DNA from: Pseudomonas lurida | Lineage (GTDB): Bacteria; Pseudomonadota; Gammaproteobacteria; Pseudomonadales; Pseudomonadaceae | Assembly (NCBI RefSeq): GCF_013522705.1 | Contig: NZ_JAAMRE010000011.1 | Coordinates: forward strand, 62,001 to 126,000 | Length of the DNA stretch: 64,000 nucleotides | Reading direction: 5' to 3' | In this document: positions 1 through 9,964 of the stretch, piece after piece | Position numbering within the stretch: the stretch's first letter is position 1 | How the letters are laid out: each line of letters begins with the position of its first letter | Position numbers and translations under genes: made by a program | The notes under the pieces: generated by a model | Database searches by the model: none | What the model was told of the DNA's origin: nothing | What the model saw: only the letters and a program-made list of their open reading frames with translations

Positions 1-1082
1 CGCGACAGATACGAGCCGGGCACTACGGTCACATGCTCCTGCACGAACAGGTCGCGACAGAACGCAGCGTCGTCGCCATTCACCTTCGGCCATAAGTAGA
101 ACCCGCCGTCCGGGGCCTGCACATCCAGCACCGGCTTGAGGATCGCCAATACGGCGTCGAATTTCTCGCGGTACAGCTCACGGTTAGCCTGGACATGAGC
201 CTCGTCCTGCCAGGCCGCGATGCTGGCCAGTTGCGTCTGCACGGGCATAGCGCAGCCATGGTAAGTGCGGTACAGCAGGAAGGCCTTCAGAATCTCGGCA
301 TCACCGGCCACAAAACCTGAGCGTAGGCCCGGCAGGTTGGAACGCTTGGACAGGCTGTGAAACACCACGCAACGCTTGAAGTCCTGGCGACCCAGTTCAA
401 CGCAGGCGCTGAGCAGGCCCGGCGGCGGGGTTTGCTCGTCGAAATACAGCTCGCTGTAGCACTCGTCGGCGGCGATCACAAAGTCGTATTCATCGGCCAG
501 GGCGATAAGTTTTTTCAGGGTGTCGATTGGAATCAACGCGCCGGTCGGGTTGCCGGGGGAGCACAGGAACAGGATCTGGCAACGGTTCCAGATGTCCGGC
601 GAGACCGCGTCGAAATCCGGGTTGAAGCCGTTGCTGTCCAGGCACGGCAGATAATGCGGCTGGGCGCCGGCGAGGAACGCGGCGCCTTCGTAGATCTGGT
701 AGAACGGGTTCGGGCTCACCACCAGTGCGTCGTCACCGCGATTGACCACGGTTTGAGTGAACGCGAACAGGGCTTCGCGGGTGCCGTTGACCGGCAGGAT
801 ATTGCGCGCCGGGTCCAGCCAGCCCTTGGGCACGCTGAAGCGACGTTCGCACCAGGCACCTATGGCCTCGCGCAGCGCCGGAATGCCCAGTGTGGTGGGG
901 TATACCGCCATCTGATCGAGATTGCTGCTCAACGCCTCGGCCACGAATGTCGGCGACTTGTGCTTGGGTTCGCCGATTGACAGGGCAATGGGGCGCTTGT
1001 CCGGGTTTGGCGTGACGCTGCCCAGCAGGGCGCGCAGTTTCTCGAACGGGTAGGGCTGCAGCTGGTTCAGGGCGTTGTTCAT
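1..1082 (-). CDS. dapC: Succinyldiaminopimelate transaminase DapC (3' end cut by window)
   Basis: PLP-dependent class I/II aminotransferase that converts N-succinyl-2-amino-6-ketopimelate to N-succinyl-LL-diaminopimelate in lysine and peptidoglycan precursor synthesis. The reading frame starts at ATG 1082 (MNNALNQLQPYPFEKLRALL). It runs off the left edge after about 360 codons, so roughly the last 40 residues of a ~400-residue family are missing. Family features visible include the SPGNPTG segment and the HSLSKRSNLPGLRSGF segment, whose Lys should carry PLP. It lies 58 bp downstream of glnD on the same strand, with a terminator-like hairpin between them. The dapC-glnD-map order is the usual Pseudomonas arrangement. 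Confidence 0.93.
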   Translation of the reverse strand, partial: MNNALNQLQPYPFEKLRALLGSVTPNPDKRPIALSIGEPKHKSPTFVAEALSSNLDQMAVYPTTLGIPALREAIGAWCERRFSVPKGWLDPARNILPVNGTREALFAFTQTVVNRGDDALVVSPNPFYQIYEGAAFLAGAQPHYLPCLDSNGFNPDFDAVSPDIWNRCQILFLCSPGNPTGALIPIDTLKKLIALADEYDFVIAADECYSELYFDEQTPPPGLLSACVELGRQDFKRCVVFHSLSKRSNLPGLRSGFVAGDAEILKAFLLYRTYHGCAMPVQTQLASIAAWQDEAHVQANRELYREKFDAVLAILKPVLDVQAPDGGFYLWPKVNGDDAAFCRDLFVQEHVTVVPGSYLS

Positions 1083-1113
1083 CGGTGGATCTCGTGCAAG
1101 GCGTTAAAACTGC

Positions 1114-1135
1114 AAAAGGAGCGGCGGGCCGCTCC
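1114..1135 (-). terminator. Rho-independent terminator after glnD
   Basis: Read on the minus strand, GGAGCGG and CCGCTCC form a perfect 7-bp stem with a 4-nt loop, followed by TTTT. It sits just downstream of the glnD stop and upstream of dapC, so it probably ends or attenuates glnD transcription before dapC. Confidence 0.7.
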
Positions 1136-1140
1136 TGATA

Positions 1141-3843
1141 TCAAATTGTCAGGCGCGTCAGCTCGACTCCGGGCTCCTGTGTCACGCTCAACTGTTGGAC
1201 GATGGCTTCCTGCAAGCGCCGGCACAGTTCAGGGTCCGACAACGGTTGGTTATCGGCATCGGTAATGAAGAACACGTCTTCGACCCGCTCGCCGAGCGTC
1301 GCAATCTTGGCGTTCTGCAGCGACAGGTCGAACTCCAGGAAGATCCCGCCGATGCGTGCCAGCAGGCCAGGGCGATCCGGCGCACTGAGCTCCAGCACGG
1401 TGACCGGGCGTTGCGCATCGTTGGAAATAGTCACCTGGGGGGCGAACGCAAAGTGCTTGAGCTGGCGCGGCACGCGGCGCTGGATGATGGTCGGGTAGTC
1501 GTCGGGGTTGCGCAGGGCCTCGGTAAGGCCTTCGCGGATCTTCTTCACGCGCGCCGGGTTATCGCCGATCGAGTCGCCATCGGTGTCGAGCACGATATAG
1601 GTGTCGAGGGTGAACTGGCTGCTGGAGGTGATGACCCGAGCGTCATGAATGTTCAGGTTGAGCTGGTCCATGGCGGCCACGGTCACGGCGAAGAAATCAT
1701 GCTGGTCCGGCGCATAGATGAAAATCTGCGTGCCGCCCTCGAATTCGCGCTGGGTGGTTTCCTTGATCAACACCAGCGGGCCGCCGTCGGCGGGTTGCTG
1801 CAGGATCGCGTCGGTGTGCCAGGCCACATCGCCGGCGGTGTGGCGCAGGAAGTAATCGTCACCCAATTGCGACCACAATTGCTCGACATCGTCGGGGTCG
1901 TTGCCGCCGCGCACCAGGATATCCAGGGCGGCGCTTTGGGTTCGCCGGATCTGCTCCTCGCGGTCCACCGGGTTTTCCAGGCCACGGCGCAGGGCGCGCT
2001 TGGTCTCGGTGTACAGCTGGCGCAGCAGGCTGGCGCGCCAGGAGTTCCACAGGGTGGGGTTGGTGGCGTTGATATCGGACACCGTGAGCACGTACAGGTA
2101 GTCGAGGCGGGTTTCATCGCCGACCACCTGGGCGAAATCGTGGATCACCTGCGGGTCGGACAAGTCCTTGCGTTGGGCGGTGGTCGACATCACCAGGTGG
2201 TTCTGCACCAGCCAGACGATCAGGCGGCTGTCCCACAGCGGCAGTTGATGACGCTGACAGAAGGCCTCGGCGTCAACGGCACCGACTTCCGAGTGGTCGC
2301 CATGCCGACCTTTGCCGATGTCGTGATACAGCCCGGCCAGGTAAATCAATTCGGGCTTGGGCAGTTTGGCCATGAGCTTACTGGCCAACGGGAATTTTTC
2401 CGATACTTGGGTGTACTGCAACTTACGCAGGTGTTTGATCAGGTTGAGCGTGTGCGCGTCGACGGTATAGATGTGGAACAGGTCGTGCTGCATCTGCCCC
2501 ACGATAAAGCCGAACTCGGGCAGGTAGCGCCCGAGGATGCCGTAGCGATTCATGCGGCGCAGGTTGCGGTGGATGCCGATCTTGCACTTGAACAGCTCGA
2601 TGAACAGGCTGGTGTTACGGATATCGTTGCGGAAGTCGTCGTCGATCAGGTGGCGATTTTCCCGCAGCAGGCGAATGGTGTCGGCGCGCACGCCTTTGAT
2701 TTCCGGCTGCTGGGCCATCAGCACGAAGATTTCCAGCATGGCGAAAGGCGTGCGGCGAAAGACATTGTCGCTGCGTGCTTCGATATAGCCGTCGTGCAAC
2801 TGGAAGCGCGCGTTGATTGGCTGCGGCGGTGCTTCATCTTCGGGGGCCAGGATGACCTCTTCGAAGTGCTGAATGATCAGATCGCTCAGTTGCGCGATGC
2901 TCATGACCACGCGGTAGTACTGCTGCATGAAGCTTTCGATGCTGCTCTTGGCGTCTTCGCCTTCGAAGCCGAGCAATGTGGCGATGGAGCGCTGGTGGTC
3001 GAACAACAGGCGGTCTTCGGCGCGCCCGGCGAGCATGTGCAGGGCGTAGCGCACTTTCCACAGGAATTCCTGGGAGGAGGCCAGCAGCGCATTTTCGCTT
3101 TCCACCAGGAACGCTTCGCCGGCCAGGGCGCGCAGGTTCAGGGTGCCGTACTGGCGACGGGCAACCCACAGAATGGTCTGGATGTCCCGCAGGCCGCCGG
3201 GCGAGCCCTTGACGTTGGGTTCCAGGTTGTACTCGGTGTCGTTGTACTTGTGGTGCCGGGCTTTCTGCTCGGCGCGCTTGGCCAAAAAGAAGTCCTTGCT
3301 CGGCCACATGTGCGCGGTGCTGGTGACGTCGAGCATGCGCTGGCGCAGGCGTTCGGGGCCGGCGATGGTGCGGCTTTCCATCAGGTTGGTGATCACGGTC
3401 AGATCGGCACGGGCCTCTTCGGCGCATTCGTCCACCGAGCGTACACTCTGGCCGACTTCCAGGCCGATGTCCCACAACAGTGTGAGAAAACGCTCGATGG
3501 AATCGCGAAAGACCTCATGATCGGCGCTGCCCAGCAGGATCAGCAGGTCGATGTCGGAGTAGGGGTGCAATTCGCCACGACCGTAGCCGCCGACCGCCAC
3601 CAGGGCGATATCGGCGTCGGTGCTCCAGGTGAACTGCTCCCAGGCCTTTTGCAGAATGTTATCGACAAACCAGGCGCGGTCCTCGATCAGGCGACGGATG
3701 TCGCGCCCACTGCGAAAGCGCGCGTCGAGCACCTCGCGGGCCTGGCGGATGGCTTTCTTGAAGGCGGCGATCGGGCTCGCCTTCAATGCCAGTTCGGCCT
3801 GGAACTGGCCGCGGTCGAAGAGTTCGGGATCCACCTGGGGCAT
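1141..3843 (-). CDS. glnD: Bifunctional PII uridylyltransferase/uridylyl-removing enzyme GlnD
   Basis: Cytoplasmic nitrogen sensor that uridylylates PII (GlnB/GlnK) when glutamine is low and removes UMP when glutamine is high. At 900 residues it is full length for the family. Domains in order: a nucleotidyltransferase domain with [17 protein letters not shown] near residues 85-105; a UTase-linked helical region; an HD phosphohydrolase domain with [15 protein letters not shown] near residue 505; and two C-terminal ACT domains, roughly 705-785 and 815-890, for glutamine sensing. It starts at ATG 3843, 68 bp downstream of map on the same strand, and is followed by a hairpin terminator. The long open frame on the opposite strand is a GC-composition shadow. 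Confidence 0.97.
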   Translation of the reverse strand: MPQVDPELFDRGQFQAELALKASPIAAFKKAIRQAREVLDARFRSGRDIRRLIEDRAWFVDNILQKAWEQFTWSTDADIALVAVGGYGRGELHPYSDIDLLILLGSADHEVFRDSIERFLTLLWDIGLEVGQSVRSVDECAEEARADLTVITNLMESRTIAGPERLRQRMLDVTSTAHMWPSKDFFLAKRAEQKARHHKYNDTEYNLEPNVKGSPGGLRDIQTILWVARRQYGTLNLRALAGEAFLVESENALLASSQEFLWKVRYALHMLAGRAEDRLLFDHQRSIATLLGFEGEDAKSSIESFMQQYYRVVMSIAQLSDLIIQHFEEVILAPEDEAPPQPINARFQLHDGYIEARSDNVFRRTPFAMLEIFVLMAQQPEIKGVRADTIRLLRENRHLIDDDFRNDIRNTSLFIELFKCKIGIHRNLRRMNRYGILGRYLPEFGFIVGQMQHDLFHIYTVDAHTLNLIKHLRKLQYTQVSEKFPLASKLMAKLPKPELIYLAGLYHDIGKGRHGDHSEVGAVDAEAFCQRHQLPLWDSRLIVWLVQNHLVMSTTAQRKDLSDPQVIHDFAQVVGDETRLDYLYVLTVSDINATNPTLWNSWRASLLRQLYTETKRALRRGLENPVDREEQIRRTQSAALDILVRGGNDPDDVEQLWSQLGDDYFLRHTAGDVAWHTDAILQQPADGGPLVLIKETTQREFEGGTQIFIYAPDQHDFFAVTVAAMDQLNLNIHDARVITSSSQFTLDTYIVLDTDGDSIGDNPARVKKIREGLTEALRNPDDYPTIIQRRVPRQLKHFAFAPQVTISNDAQRPVTVLELSAPDRPGLLARIGGIFLEFDLSLQNAKIATLGERVEDVFFITDADNQPLSDPELCRRLQEAIVQQLSVTQEPGVELTRLTI

Positions 3844-3911
3844 CGTTCGGCTTTCCTTTCTATCTATGAATCAGTCACAACACCGTTTGGGAAAACCAAC
3901 GCAGCCTTGGA

Positions 3912-4694
3912 TTACGCCGAAACGCGCGGGATGGTGTCGTCTGCGCGCAAGGTGAAGATCTCGTAGCCCGTCTCGGTGACCAGCAAGGTGTGCTCCCACT
4001 GGGCCGAGAGCTTGCGATCCTTGGTGATGGCGGTCCAGCCGTCGCCCAGCACCTTGGTGTCGGCCTTGCCCTGGTTGATCATGGGCTCGATGGTGAAGGT
4101 CATGCCCGCCTTCAGTTCCATGCCGGTGCCGGCGCGGCCGTAGTGCAGGATCTGCGGTTCTTCGTGGAACACGGTGCCGATGCCGTGGCCGCAGAATTCG
4201 CGCACTACCGAAAAGCCGTTCTTTTCGGCATGCTTCTGGATCACTTCGCCGATGTCGCCCAGGCGGCAGCCGGGTTTGACGATCTCGATAGCCTTGTACA
4301 TGCATTCCTGGGTGACCTGGGACAGGCGCTCGGCCCATACCGGAACGTTACCGACGTGGAACATGCGGCTGGTGTCGCCAAAGTAGCCGTTCTTGATCAC
4401 GGTCACGTCGATGTTCAGGGTGTCGCCGTCCTTCAACGGCTTGTCGCCGGGAATACCGTGGCAGACCACATGGTTGACCGACGTGCAGATCGACTTGGGG
4501 AAGCCTTTGTAGTTGAGGGGAGCAGGGATAGCCTTCTGCACGTCGACGATATAGTCGTGGCAGATCTGGTTCAGGGTTTCGGTAGTGACGCCGGGCTTGA
4601 CGTGTTCGGCAATCATTTCCAGCACGTCGGCAGCCAGTTTGCCGGCAATGCGCATGCCGGCAATGTCTTCGGCGGTTTTCAAACTAACGGTCAT
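3912..4694 (-). CDS. map: Methionine aminopeptidase type I
   Basis: Removes the initiator methionine from nascent proteins with a small second residue; metal-dependent, cytosolic and usually essential. The 260 residues match the usual ~260. The five metal ligands of the pita-bread fold are recognisable in order: Asp in LNIDVTV, Asp in FGDTSRMF, His in GHGIGTVFHEEP, Glu in FTIEPMIN and Glu in QWEHTLLV. It is transcribed away from rpsB across a 387-bp divergent region and leads into glnD, as in other pseudomonads. Confidence 0.97.
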   Translation of the reverse strand: MTVSLKTAEDIAGMRIAGKLAADVLEMIAEHVKPGVTTETLNQICHDYIVDVQKAIPAPLNYKGFPKSICTSVNHVVCHGIPGDKPLKDGDTLNIDVTVIKNGYFGDTSRMFHVGNVPVWAERLSQVTQECMYKAIEIVKPGCRLGDIGEVIQKHAEKNGFSVVREFCGHGIGTVFHEEPQILHYGRAGTGMELKAGMTFTIEPMINQGKADTKVLGDGWTAITKDRKLSAQWEHTLLVTETGYEIFTLRADDTIPRVSA

Positions 4695-4931
4695 ACAGGC
4701 TCTCTCTAGCGCGACGCGCTGAAATCAATACGGTTTACGGGTGTGCGACAAAAGGTTGCAGAATTCGCACAAGCCCCAAAAAACGCGATTCTAACAGACC
4801 AGGGTCTCAAGTCATGAACGTCTGGTGATCGCTTCTCTCTATAGGGTGGGGCTGTTTCGGCTGGTTTCAAAGGCTTGCGTTGAGACAGCCGACGGCAACT
4901 GTGATTGCGGGTTTCGTTTTCGCCCTTCGTG

Positions 4932-4942
4932 TGGTATAAAAT
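4932..4942 (+). promoter_or_regulatory. Extended -10 promoter of rpsB-tsf
   Basis: TGGTATAAAAT fits an extended -10 element (TGn followed by TATAAA). The hexamer 17 bp upstream (TTTCGT) is a poor -35, consistent with an extended -10 promoter. Transcription would start near 4948, just before the rpsB leader. Assigned by eye only. Confidence 0.55.
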
Positions 4943-4949
4943 GCGCCGC

Positions 4950-5070
4950 TTTCCGGGGATACCCCGAAAAGCTTAAATCCACACACGTGTCGACACGATG
5001 ACCTGGGTGCCGGAGGCCTTGATGCCGCTGGTTGGTCATTGGGATACGTGGAGGCCAAACCCGACTTATT
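4950..5070 (+). ncRNA. rpsB leader RNA (S2 autoregulatory element)
   Basis: The ~120-nt leader before rpsB begins with a short CGGGG/CCCCG hairpin. It contains the block GGGATACGTGGAGGCC, very like the GGGATACGTGGAGGC stretch of the E. coli rpsB leader that ribosomal protein S2 uses to repress rpsB-tsf translation. Other parts (ACACGTGT and GGGTGCCGGAGGCC) look like arms of the same structure. Position and sequence agree with the gammaproteobacterial rpsB leader family. The fold was not computed. Confidence 0.7.
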
Positions 5071-5081
5071 AAGGAACTATC

Positions 5082-5819
5082 ATGTCCCAAGTCAACATGC
5101 GCGATATGCTGAAGGCCGGTGTGCACTTCGGTCACCAGACCCGTTACTGGAACCCGAAAATGGGTAAATACATTTTCGGCGCGCGCAACAAGATCCACAT
5201 CATCAACCTTGAAAAAACCCTGCCAATGTTCAACGAAGCTCTGACTTTCGTAGAGCGCCTGGCCCAGGGCAAAAACAAGATTCTGTTCGTCGGCACCAAG
5301 CGTTCCGCCGGCAAGATCGTTGCTGAAGAAGCAGCACGTTGCGGTTCGCCGTACGTCGATCACCGCTGGTTGGGCGGCATGCTGACCAACTTCAAAACCA
5401 TCCGTGCTTCCATCAAGCGTCTGCGTGACCTTGAAGTGCAAGCCGAAGACGGTACCTTCGCCAAGCTGACCAAGAAAGAAGCGCTGATGCGCACTCGTGA
5501 CCTGGAAAAGCTCGATCGTTCCCTGGGTGGTATCAAGGACATGGGCGGTCTGCCTGACGCACTGTTCGTTATCGACGTTGATCACGAGCGCATCGCGATC
5601 ACCGAAGCCAACAAGCTGGGCATCCCTGTTATCGGCGTAGTCGATACCAACAGCAGCCCGGAAGGCGTTGACTACATCATCCCAGGCAACGATGACGCTA
5701 TCCGCGCTATCCAGCTGTACATGGGTTCGATGGCTGACGCTGTAATCCGTGGTCGTAACCACGTTGCTGGTGGTACCGAGCAGTTCGTTGAAGAAGCTCC
5801 GGTAGCTGCCGCTGAGTAA
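5082..5819 (+). CDS. rpsB: 30S ribosomal protein S2
   Basis: Ribosomal protein S2, which binds the 30S subunit between head and body and helps recruit S1. The 245 residues are normal for the family. The N-terminus [20 protein letters not shown] and the internal [15 protein letters not shown] segment are diagnostic. ATG 5082 follows a good ribosome-binding site (AAGGA). It is first in the rpsB-tsf unit, preceded by a probable S2-responsive leader and followed by a strong hairpin before tsf. Confidence 0.98.
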   Translation: MSQVNMRDMLKAGVHFGHQTRYWNPKMGKYIFGARNKIHIINLEKTLPMFNEALTFVERLAQGKNKILFVGTKRSAGKIVAEEAARCGSPYVDHRWLGGMLTNFKTIRASIKRLRDLEVQAEDGTFAKLTKKEALMRTRDLEKLDRSLGGIKDMGGLPDALFVIDVDHERIAITEANKLGIPVIGVVDTNSSPEGVDYIIPGNDDAIRAIQLYMGSMADAVIRGRNHVAGGTEQFVEEAPVAAAE

Positions 5820-5845
5820 TTGACGCCCTGGCGTTGACTCAGTAA

Positions 5846-5874
5846 GCAAAAAGGGGGCTTGGCCCCCTTTTTGC
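5846..5874 (+). terminator. Terminator/attenuator between rpsB and tsf
   Basis: GCAAAAAGGGGGC and GCCCCCTTTTTGC form a perfect 13-bp stem with a 3-nt loop just after the rpsB stop, with a T run inside the descending arm. Partial termination here would set the S2 to EF-Ts ratio, as known for rpsB-tsf in enterobacteria. Confidence 0.75.
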
Positions 5875-6010
5875 CCCCTCGAAAACCATTTGTCGGCAGC
5901 GCAGCTACATCATCTGTAACGTGCAGCGGCCTACAAGGGTGGTTCGAGAAGAATTGATCGCCCGTTTGCTCGGGTGGAATGGTTGAAAACCTATCCAAGA
6001 GGATTTTGAA

Positions 6011-6874
6011 ATGGCAGAGATTACTGCAGCGTTGGTTAAAGAACTGCGTGAGCGTACCGGCGAAGGCATGATGGATTGCAAAAAGGCCTTGACCAAGGCC
6101 GGCGGCGACATCGAAAAAGCCATTGATGACATGCGTGCTTCCGGCGCCATCAAGGCTGCCAAGAAAGCAGGCAACGTAGCTGCTGAAGGCGCCATCGCTC
6201 TGAAAGAAGACGGCAAGTCCGCTGTTCTGCTGGAAGTGAACTCCCAGACCGACTTCCTGGCTCTGCAGGACGACTTCAAGGCATTCGTTGCGGCCAGCGT
6301 CGAAAAAGCGTTCGCTGACAAGCTGACCACCGTCGAGCCTCTGATCGAAGCTCAGGAAGCTGCCCGTCTGGTACTGGTCGGCAAGGTTGGCGAAAACGTC
6401 AACATCCGTCGCCTGGTCCGTGTTGAAGGTGACGTGGTTGGTGGTTACCTGCACGGCAACAAGATCGGCGTTGCGGTAGTTCTGAAGGGCGGCAACGTTG
6501 AGCTGGCCAAAGATATCGCGATGCACGTCGCAGCCAGCAACCCTGAGTTCCTGCTGCCTTCGGAAGTATCCGCCGAAGCCATCGAGCGCGAAAAAGCGGT
6601 GTTCCTGCAGCTGAACGAAGAGAAAATCAAAGGCAAGCCGGAAAACATTGTTGAGAACATGGTCAAAGGCCGTATCAGCAAGTTCCTGGCAGAAGCGAGC
6701 CTGGTTGAGCAGGCGTTCGTCAAGAACCCTGAAATCAAGGTTGGCGAGCTGGCCAAGAAAGCCGGCGCTGAAATCGTTTCCTTCACTTACTTCAAAGTAG
6801 GCGAAGGCATCGAGAAGCCGGTCGACAACTTCGCTGAAGAAGTTGCTGCCCAGCTGGCTGCCGCCAAGCAATAA
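6011..6874 (+). CDS. tsf: Translation elongation factor Ts
   Basis: EF-Ts exchanges GDP for GTP on EF-Tu. The 287 residues are typical. The N-terminal UBA-like domain (MAEITAALVKELRERTGEGM, then DCKKAL) and the TDFLALQDDF motif at the core are both present. ATG 6011 has an AAGAGGA ribosome-binding site. It is separated from rpsB by 191 bp with an attenuator hairpin and ends at its own terminator-like hairpin near 6896-6930. Confidence 0.98.
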   Translation: MAEITAALVKELRERTGEGMMDCKKALTKAGGDIEKAIDDMRASGAIKAAKKAGNVAAEGAIALKEDGKSAVLLEVNSQTDFLALQDDFKAFVAASVEKAFADKLTTVEPLIEAQEAARLVLVGKVGENVNIRRLVRVEGDVVGGYLHGNKIGVAVVLKGGNVELAKDIAMHVAASNPEFLLPSEVSAEAIEREKAVFLQLNEEKIKGKPENIVENMVKGRISKFLAEASLVEQAFVKNPEIKVGELAKKAGAEIVSFTYFKVGEGIEKPVDNFAEEVAAQLAAAKQ

Positions 6875-6895
6875 GACAGTTTCAACTGTCGCCCG

Positions 6896-6930
6896 AAAGA
6901 GGCTGCCCGCTCACGCGCGCAGCCTCTTTT
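6896..6930 (+). terminator. Rho-independent terminator after tsf
   Basis: AAAGAGGCTGC and GCAGCCTCTTT form a perfect 11-bp stem ending in a TTTT run, 21 bp after the tsf stop. It marks the end of the rpsB-tsf unit before pyrH. Confidence 0.82.
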
Positions 6931-7083
6931 CAAATGGGAAGGCCGATTTTATTTGGCTTCCCGTCGGAACTGGCTTACAAAGCCGTGTTCCGATGGCGCT
7001 GTGATAGCGTCCAGCTAGAGTGAACGCAAGCCGTAAACGGCTCGCCAAGAATTTTTGAAAATACGCCGCAGGAGAGATTCGCA

Positions 7084-7827
7084 ATGGCTCAGCAGGGCAG
7101 TGGTTATCAGGCTCGCTATAAACGCATTCTACTCAAGCTCAGCGGCGAGGCCCTGATGGGCTCGGAAGAGTTCGGGATCGATCCCAAGGTGCTCGACCGC
7201 ATGGCGCTGGAAGTCGGCCAACTGGTCGGCATTGGCGTGCAAGTGGGCCTGGTGATTGGCGGTGGCAACCTGTTTCGTGGCGCGGCACTGAGTGCTGCCG
7301 GCATGGATCGGGTCACCGGTGACCACATGGGCATGCTGGCCACTGTGATGAACGCCCTGGCCATGCGCGACGCCCTGGAGCGCGCCAACATTTCGGCCAT
7401 CGTAATGTCGGCTATTTCCATGGTCGGCGTGACCGATCACTATGATCGTCGCAAAGCCATGCGTCACTTGAACTCCAAAGAAGTGGTGATCTTCGCCGCA
7501 GGCACGGGCAACCCGTTCTTCACCACGGACTCGGCGGCTTGCCTGCGTGCCATCGAGATCGATGCCGACGTGGTGCTCAAGGCCACCAAGGTGGACGGTG
7601 TGTACACCGCAGACCCATTCAAAGACCCGCATGCCGAGAAGTTCGATCATCTGACCTACGATGAAGTGCTGGATCGCAAGCTGGGCGTGATGGACCTGAC
7701 GGCTATTTGCCTGTGCCGCGACCACAAGATGCCGCTGCGCGTATTTAACATGAACAAGCCCGGCGCCCTGCTGAATATCGTCCATGGCGGTGCGGAAGGG
7801 ACTCTGATCGAGGAAGGCCAACAATGA
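7084..7827 (+). CDS. pyrH: UMP kinase
   Basis: Phosphorylates UMP to UDP; bacterial-type UMP kinase of the amino-acid kinase fold, hexameric and GTP-activated. The 247 residues are normal. The phosphate-binding KLSGEALMG and the GGGNLFRG loop lie in the N-terminal half, and the C-terminal ATP-binding segment includes [13 protein letters not shown]. It starts at ATG 7084 behind AGGAGA. Its stop overlaps the frr start (ATGA at 7824-7827), indicating translational coupling. Confidence 0.97.
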   Translation: MAQQGSGYQARYKRILLKLSGEALMGSEEFGIDPKVLDRMALEVGQLVGIGVQVGLVIGGGNLFRGAALSAAGMDRVTGDHMGMLATVMNALAMRDALERANISAIVMSAISMVGVTDHYDRRKAMRHLNSKEVVIFAAGTGNPFFTTDSAACLRAIEIDADVVLKATKVDGVYTADPFKDPHAEKFDHLTYDEVLDRKLGVMDLTAICLCRDHKMPLRVFNMNKPGALLNIVHGGAEGTLIEEGQQ

Positions 7828-8381
7828 TCAACGAAATCAAAAAAGACGCCCAAGCGCGTATGCAGAAATCCCTGGAGTCTCTGAGCCATGCATTCGGCCA
7901 GATTCGTACCGGCAAGGCGCACCCGAGCATCCTGGGCAGTGTCATGGTGCCTTACTATGGCGCCGACACCCCGCTGAGCAGCGTGGCCAACGTCACCGTC
8001 AAGGACTCGCGGACCCTGCAAGTCGTGGCCTTCGAGCGCAACATGCTCGCTGCGGTCGACAAGGCGATCCAGAGCGCCGGTCTGAACCTCAACCCGACCA
8101 ACCTGGGCGAGTTGTTGCTGATCTCCATGCCTGCCCTCACCGAAGAAACCCGTAAGGGCTTCACCAAGCAGGCGCGCAGCGCGGCGGAAGACGCGCGCGT
8201 TGCAGTGCGTAACATTCGTCGCGATGCCCTGGGTGAGCTGAAGAAGCTGGTCAAGGACAAGGAAATCAGCGAAGACGAAGAGCGTCGCGCCGTTGCCGAT
8301 ATCGATAAGCTGACCAAGGAAGCCGAGGCGAAGATCACCCAGGCAACCGAAGAAAAAGAAAAGGACCTGATGGCCGTATAA
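7824..8381 (+). CDS. frr: Ribosome recycling factor
   Basis: RRF works with EF-G to split post-termination ribosomes. The 185 residues equal the family norm. The three-helix-bundle signature is present: the N-terminal [17 protein letters not shown] and the C-terminal [15 protein letters not shown] segment. It overlaps pyrH by 4 bp and is 17 bp upstream of uppS, in the standard pyrH-frr-uppS-cdsA-dxr order. Confidence 0.98.
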   Translation: MINEIKKDAQARMQKSLESLSHAFGQIRTGKAHPSILGSVMVPYYGADTPLSSVANVTVKDSRTLQVVAFERNMLAAVDKAIQSAGLNLNPTNLGELLLISMPALTEETRKGFTKQARSAAEDARVAVRNIRRDALGELKKLVKDKEISEDEERRAVADIDKLTKEAEAKITQATEEKEKDLMAV

Positions 8382-8398
8382 GGGGTCAGGACGCCTTC

Positions 8399-9154
8399 AT
8401 GGAAAAGACCAAGCAGACTGTACCCTCCGTGGTGCCGCGCCATGTCGCGATCATCATGGATGGGAATAATCGCTGGGCGAAGAAACGCTTCATGCCGGGT
8501 GTTGCCGGGCATAAAGCGGGTGTCGATGCAGTGCGGGCGGTGATTGAGGTGTGTGCCGAGGCCAAGGTGGAAGTACTCACCTTGTTCGCGTTCTCCAGTG
8601 AGAACTGGCAGCGGCCCGCCGAAGAAGTCAGCGCTCTGATGGACCTGTTCTTCAAGGCCCTGCGTCGTGAGGCCAAGCGCCTTAACGACAACAACATCAG
8701 CCTGCGCATCATTGGTGATCGCTCGCGGTTCCACCCGGAACTGCAGGCGGCCATGCGTGAAGCCGAGGCGATTACCGCCGGCGCCGACCGTTTTGTGTTG
8801 CAGATCGCAGCCAATTACGGCGGCCAGTGGGACATCGCCCAGGCCGCGCAGCGGCTGGCCCGCGAAGTGCAGGCCGGTCATCTGCGACCGGACGACATCA
8901 CGCCCGAATTGCTGCAAACCTGCCTGGTGACCGGCGATCTGCCATTGCCGGACTTATGCATTCGCACCGGTGGCGAACACCGCATCAGTAACTTCCTGTT
9001 GTGGCAGTTGGCCTATACCGAGCTGTACTTCTCCGACCTGTTCTGGCCGGACTTCAAACACGATGCCATGCGCACTGCGCTGGCCGATTTCGCTTCCCGT
9101 CAGCGTCGCTTTGGTAAAACAAGCGAGCAGATCGAAGCTGGAGCCCGGGTCTAA
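8399..9154 (+). CDS. uppS: Undecaprenyl diphosphate synthase (di-trans,poly-cis)
   Basis: Adds eight isopentenyl units to farnesyl diphosphate to make the C55 carrier lipid for peptidoglycan and O-antigen. The 251 residues are normal. The catalytic MDGNNRWAKKRF motif is near residues 18-29, and the C-terminal signature RTGGEHRISNFLLWQ followed by ELYFSDLFWPDF is intact. The stop is directly followed by the cdsA ATG. Confidence 0.97.
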   Translation: MEKTKQTVPSVVPRHVAIIMDGNNRWAKKRFMPGVAGHKAGVDAVRAVIEVCAEAKVEVLTLFAFSSENWQRPAEEVSALMDLFFKALRREAKRLNDNNISLRIIGDRSRFHPELQAAMREAEAITAGADRFVLQIAANYGGQWDIAQAAQRLAREVQAGHLRPDDITPELLQTCLVTGDLPLPDLCIRTGGEHRISNFLLWQLAYTELYFSDLFWPDFKHDAMRTALADFASRQRRFGKTSEQIEAGARV

Positions 9155-9964
9155 ATGCTTAAACAACGAATCATCACCGCCCTGATCCTATTGCCGATCG
9201 CCTTGTGTGGGTTTTTCCTGCTCGACGGTTCCGGCTTCGCCTTGTTTATTGGCCTGGTCGTGACCCTGGGCGCCTGGGAGTGGGCGCGCCTTGCCGGTTT
9301 TACTGCCCAGTTGCCGCGCGTGGCCTACGCAGCGGTCGTGGCGGTGTTGCTGTTTTTGATGCATACCCTGTCGAGCATCGTGGTGCCGTGGGTGTTGGGG
9401 GCGGCCGTGCTGTGGTGGGCGCTTGCGACCTTCCTGGTGCTGACCTATCCGCGTACCAGCGGCCATTGGTCCAGCGTCGCCACCAAGCTGGTGATTGGCC
9501 TGTTGATTTTGCTGCCGGCCTGGCAAGGGCTGGTGGAAATCAAGAATTCGCCGATGGGCAACTGGCTGATCATGGCGGTGATGGTGCTGGTCTGGGGCGC
9601 GGATATCGGCGCCTACTTCTCGGGCCGGGCATTCGGCAAGCGCAAGCTGGCGCCGGCCGTGAGCCCGGGCAAGAGCTGGGAGGGTGTTTACGGTGGCCTC
9701 GCCCTGACACTGGTTATCGCGCTGGTGGTCGGTCTCGTGCGCGGCTGGACAGGTAAGGAAATTATTCTGGCCCTGCTGGGCACGGCCATCGTGGTGTTTA
9801 TTTCGGTGGTGGGTGATCTCACCGAAAGCATGTTCAAGCGCCAGGCCGGTATCAAGGACAGCAGTAATCTGTTGCCTGGACATGGCGGGGTGCTTGACCG
9901 TATCGACAGCCTTACCGCCGCCATTCCGATCTTTGCCGTATTGCTGTGGATGACCGCTTCGTGA
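9155..9964 (+). CDS. cdsA: Phosphatidate cytidylyltransferase
   Basis: Inner-membrane enzyme making CDP-diacylglycerol from phosphatidate and CTP, the branch point of phospholipid synthesis. The 269 residues contain about eight hydrophobic segments. The C-terminal CDS signature is intact: [20 protein letters not shown] and then GVLDRIDS. It begins immediately after uppS, and its last four bases (GTGA) overlap the GTG start assigned to dxr. Confidence 0.96.
   Translation: MLKQRIITALILLPIALCGFFLLDGSGFALFIGLVVTLGAWEWARLAGFTAQLPRVAYAAVVAVLLFLMHTLSSIVVPWVLGAAVLWWALATFLVLTYPRTSGHWSSVATKLVIGLLILLPAWQGLVEIKNSPMGNWLIMAVMVLVWGADIGAYFSGRAFGKRKLAPAVSPGKSWEGVYGGLALTLVIALVVGLVRGWTGKEIILALLGTAIVVFISVVGDLTESMFKRQAGIKDSSNLLPGHGGVLDRIDSLTAAIPIFAVLLWMTAS

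Larger units (their letters stand above)
4695..5081. other. Divergent map/rpsB intergenic region
   Basis: This 387-bp gap holds the start of map on one side and the promoter plus structured leader of rpsB on the other (both listed separately). A short reading frame across it on the minus strand is not credible. No map promoter could be assigned with confidence. Confidence 0.6.

Noticed and set aside
357..980. 207-codon open frame opposite dapC
   Set aside because: Shadow of the dapC coding strand, which shows the PLP-lysine motif.
1195..3966. 923-codon open frame on the plus strand opposite glnD
   Set aside because: glnD on the other strand has every catalytic motif and full length. The opposite frame has composition typical of high-GC antisense shadow, with no domain or ribosome-binding site.
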